From: Euglena gracilis
Taxonomy: Eukaryota > Euglenozoa > Euglenophyceae > Euglenales > Euglenaceae
DNA: 22,223 bases
Direction: 5' to 3'
Assembly: GCA_900893395.1 (NCBI GenBank)
Contig: CAAHFI010862237.1
Span: 1 to 22,223 of the forward strand
Every line of letters begins with the position of its first letter. Positions within the stretch are counted from its first letter, which is position 1. Position numbers and translations under genes: made by a program. The notes beneath the pieces were generated by a model, which worked only from the letters and a program-made list of their open reading frames with translations, searched no databases and was not told where the DNA came from. Below are positions 18,801-22,223 of this stretch, piece by piece.

Positions 18801-21800
18801 CAGAGGCCGGGATGATATGATGGAGGATGAGGGCGTGCCCGCTGGGGGGCAGAGGCCGGGATGATATGATGGGGGATGAGGGCGTGCCCGCTGGGGGCAG
18901 GGCCGGGATGATATGATGGATGGATGAGGGCGTGCCCGCTGGGGGGCAGAGGCCGGGATGATATGATGGATGGATGAGGGCGTGCCCGCTGGGGGCAGAG
19001 GCCGGGATGATATGATGGATGAGGGCGTGCCCGCTGGGGGGCAGAGGCCGGGATGATATGATGGATGGATGAGGGCGTGCCCGCTGGGGGGCAGAGGCCG
19101 GGATGATATGATGGATGGATGAGGGCGTGCCCGCTGGGGGGCAGAGGCCGGGATGATATGATGGGGATGAGGGCGTGCCCGCTGGGGGGCAGAGGCCGGG
19201 ATGATATGATGGATGGATGAGGGCGTGCCCGCTGGGGGCAGGGCCGGGATGATATGATGGGGATGAGGGCGTGCCCGCTGGGGGCAGGGCCGGGATGATA
19301 TGATGGATGGATGAGGGCGTGCCCGCTGGGGGGCAGAGGCCGGGATGATATGATGGATGGGATGAGGGCGTGCCCGCTGGGGGGCAGAGGCCGGGATGAT
19401 ATGATGGATGGATGAGGGCGTGCCCGCTGGGGGGCAGAGGCCGGGATGATATGATGGGGGATGAGGGCGTGCCCGCTGGGGGCAGAGGCCGGGATGATAT
19501 GATGGATGGATGAGGGCGTGCCCGCTGGGGGGCAGAGGCCGGGATGATATGATGGAGGATGAGGGCGTGCCCGCTGGGGGGCAGAGGCCGGGATGATATG
19601 ATGGAGGATGAGGGCGTGCCGCTGGGGGGCAGGGCCGGGATGATATGATGGATGGATGAGGGCGTGCCCGCTGGGGGGCAGAGGCCGGGATGATATGATG
19701 GAGGATGAGGGCGTGCCCGCTGGGGGCAGAGGCCGGGATGATATGATGGATGGATGAGGGCGTGCCCGCTGGGGGCAGAGGCCGGGATGATATGATGGAT
19801 GGATGAGGGCGTGCCCGCTGGGGCAGAGGCCGGGATGATATGATGGATGGATGAGGGCGTGCCCGCTGGGGGGCAGAGGCCGGGATGATATGATGGGGGA
19901 TGAGGGCGTGCCCGCTGGGGGGCAGAGGCCGGGATGATATGATGGGGGGATGAGGGCGTGCCCGCTGGGGGGGCAGAGGCCGGGATGATATGATGGATGG
20001 ATGAGGGCGTGCCCGCTGGGGGGCAGAGGCCGGGATGATATGAGGATGGATGAGGGCGTGCCCGCTGGGGGGCAGAGGCCGGGATGATATGATGGGGGAT
20101 GAGGGCGTGCCCGCTGGGGGCAGAGGCCGGGATGATATGATGGATGGATGAGGGCGTGCCCGCTGGGGGCAGAGGCCGGGATGATATGATGGATGGATGA
20201 GGGCGTGCCCTGGGGGCAGAGGGGCCGGGATGATATGATGGGGATGAGGGCGTGCCCTGGGGGGCAGGGCCGGGATGATATGATGGATGGGATGAGGGCG
20301 TGCCCGCTGGGGGCAGGGCCGGGATGATATGGGGGGATGAGGGCGTGCCCGCTGGGGGCAGAGGGCCGGGATGATATGATGGAGGGATGAGGGCGTGCCC
20401 GCTGGGGGGCAGAGGCCGGGATGATATGATGGGGGATGAGGGCGTGCCCGCTGGGGGCAGAGGCCGGGATGATATGATGGGGGATGAGGGCGTGCCCGCT
20501 GGGGGGCAGAGGCCGGGATGATATGATGGATGGATGAGGGCGTGCCCTGCTGGGGGGCAGAGGCCGGGATGATATGATGGATGGATGAGGGCGTGCCGCT
20601 GGGGGGCAGAGGCCGGGATGATATGATGGTGATGAGGGCGTGCCCGCTGGGGGGCAGAGGCCGGGATGATATGATGGGGATGAGGGCGTGCCCGCTGGGG
20701 GGCAGAGGCCGGGATGATATGATGGATGGATGAGGGCGTGCCCGCTGGGGGCAGGGCCGGGATGATATGATGGATGGATGAGGGCGTGCCCGCTGGGGGC
20801 AGGGCCGGGATGATATGATGGGGATGAGGGCGTGCCCGCTGGGGGCAGAGGCCGGGATGATATGATGGGGGAGGGCGTGCCCGCTGGGGGCAGGGCCGGG
20901 ATGATATGATGGGGGATGAGGGCGTGCCCGCTGGGGGGGCAGGGCCGGGATGATATGATGGGGGATGAGGGCGTGCCGCTGGGGGGCAGAGGCCGGGATG
21001 ATATGATGGGGATGAGGGCGTGCCCGCTGGGGGCAGAGGCCGGGATGATATGATGGATGGGATGAGGGCGTGCCCGCTGGGGGGCAGAGGCCGGGATGAT
21101 ATGATGGGGGATGAGGGCGTGCCGCTGGGGGGCAGAGGCCGGGATGATATGATGGGATGAGGGCGTGCCGCTGGGGGCAGAGGCCGGGATGATATGGATG
21201 GATGAGGGCGTGCCGCTGGGGGGCAGAGGCCGGGATGATATGATGGGGATGAGGGCGTGCCCGCTGGGGGCAGAGGCCGGGATGATATGATGGGGATGAT
21301 GAGGGCGTGCCGCTGGGGGGCAGAGGCCGGGATGATATGATGGATGGATGAGGGCGTGCCCGCTGGGGGGCAGAGGCCGGGATGATATGATGGATGGATG
21401 AGGGCGTGCCCGCTGGGGGGCAGAGGCCGGGATGATATGATGGGGGGATGAGGGCGTGCCCGCTGGGGGGCAGAGGCCGGGATGATATGATGGGGGGATG
21501 AGGGCGTGCCCGCTGGGGGGCAGAGGCCGGGATGATATGATGGGATGAGGGCGTGCCCGCTGGGGGGCAGAGGCCGGGATGATATGATGGATGGATGAGG
21601 GCGTGCCCGCTGGGGGGCAGAGGCCGGGATGAATGATGGAGGATGAGGGCGTGCCCGCTGGGGGGCAGAGGCCGGGATGATATGATGGATGGATGAGGGC
21701 GTGCCCGCTGGGGGGCAGAGGCCGGGATGATATGATGGATGGATGAGGGCGTGCCCGCTGGGGGGCAGAGGCCGGGATGATATGATGGATGGATGAGGCG

Positions 21801-22223
21801 TGCCTTGCTGGGGGGCAGAGGCCGGGATGATATGATGGATGGATGAGGCGTGCCGCTGGGGGCAGAGGCGGGATGATATGAATGGGGGGATGAGGGCGTG
21901 CCCGCTGGGGGCAGAGGCCGGGATGATATGATGGGGATGAGGGCGTGCCCGCTGGGGGGCAGAGGCCGGGATGATATGATGGGGGGATGAGGGCGTGCCC
22001 GCTGGGGGCAGAGGCCGGGATGATATGATGGATGGATGAGGCGTGCCGCTGGGGGCAGAGGCCGGGATGATATGATGGGGGGTGAGGGCGTGCCGCTGGG
22101 GGGCAGAGGCCGGGATGATATGATGGGGAGATGAGGGGCGTGCCCGCTGGGGGCAGAGGCCCGGGATGATCTGATGGATGAGGGCGTGCCCGCTGGGGGG
22201 GCAGCCGGGATGATATGATGGGG
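9891..22223 (+). repeat. 49-50 bp minisatellite D, main array (~250 units, open at right)
   Basis: This is an uninterrupted head-to-tail array of about 12.3 kb, or about 250 units at 49 bases (my estimate), running off the window end. The core unit has 25 G and 8 C in 49 bases on the plus strand. It contains three CpG, the near-palindrome GGGCGTGCCC, four G runs of three or more, and a (GGAT)-like tail. From about 9,900 to 16,860 nearly all units carry CAGGGCC (49 bases) or CAGGGGCC (50 bases). I see CAGAGGCC only near 10,383, 10,721 and 15,832. From 16,860 on, CAGAGGCC becomes frequent and then dominant, and the GATGGGGATG tail variant returns. Units near the right end are the most irregular. 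Most differences in the core are G-run lengths. No introns, promoter or gene are seen. Confidence 0.97.

Noticed and set aside
9404-22223. CRISPR-like appearance of regular repeats
   Set aside because: No variable spacers of constant size between repeats; the units are contiguous and the context is eukaryotic.
9891-22223. Centromeric satellite with a CENP-B box
   Set aside because: The TTCG....A..CGGG pattern is not present in the unit, and nothing else in the sequence indicates a centromere.

Overview
This window looks like repeat-dominated, GC-rich vertebrate chromatin, probably from a bird and possibly from a crocodilian or turtle. I find no intact host gene. The main clue is a segment at both 1-224 and 8644-8913 in which A3-6 and T3-5 tracts alternate every ~10 bases with internal repetition at ~41 bases. 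That is the stated hallmark of the CNM/TM/PO41 satellites of bird microchromosomes. Extreme G-richness, long G runs and stacked minisatellites also fit a subtelomere, pericentromere or dot microchromosome. The taxon is inferred and was not searched.

Layout: (1) 1-560, the A/T-tract element (called E here), a GC-rich spacer and a 10-bp hairpin. (2) 600-4925, an old, strongly diverged ~44-bp minisatellite (family A). It is split by a minus-strand LINE fragment at 1234-4009, which keeps an RT thumb, an RNase H domain and a C-terminal zinc-finger-like motif. A ~17-bp near-direct repeat at its two edges looks like a target-site duplication. (3) 4966-7475, a ~750-bp tandem repeat (family B) with three full copies and a partial fourth. 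(4) 7490-7880, a ~82-bp tandem repeat (family C) with a fixed TCGTACGA palindrome. (5) 7889-22223, a 49-50 bp minisatellite (family D), roughly 14 kb and still running at the window end. It is interrupted by a second copy of E (8644-8913), an A-rich tract plus ~380 bp without recognised content (8977-9403), and a 100-bp spacer (9791-9890).

The most unusual content is array D. It is young and homogeneous in its middle. It varies mainly in G-run length and shows a polarity of sequence variants toward its right side. Its consensus has no stop codon in any minus-strand frame. One family C unit contains a recognisable near-copy of the D unit, which suggests how D arose. No genes act together here: the window records repeat birth, homogenisation and nested insertion. 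I see no evidence of a new enzymatic or defence system.
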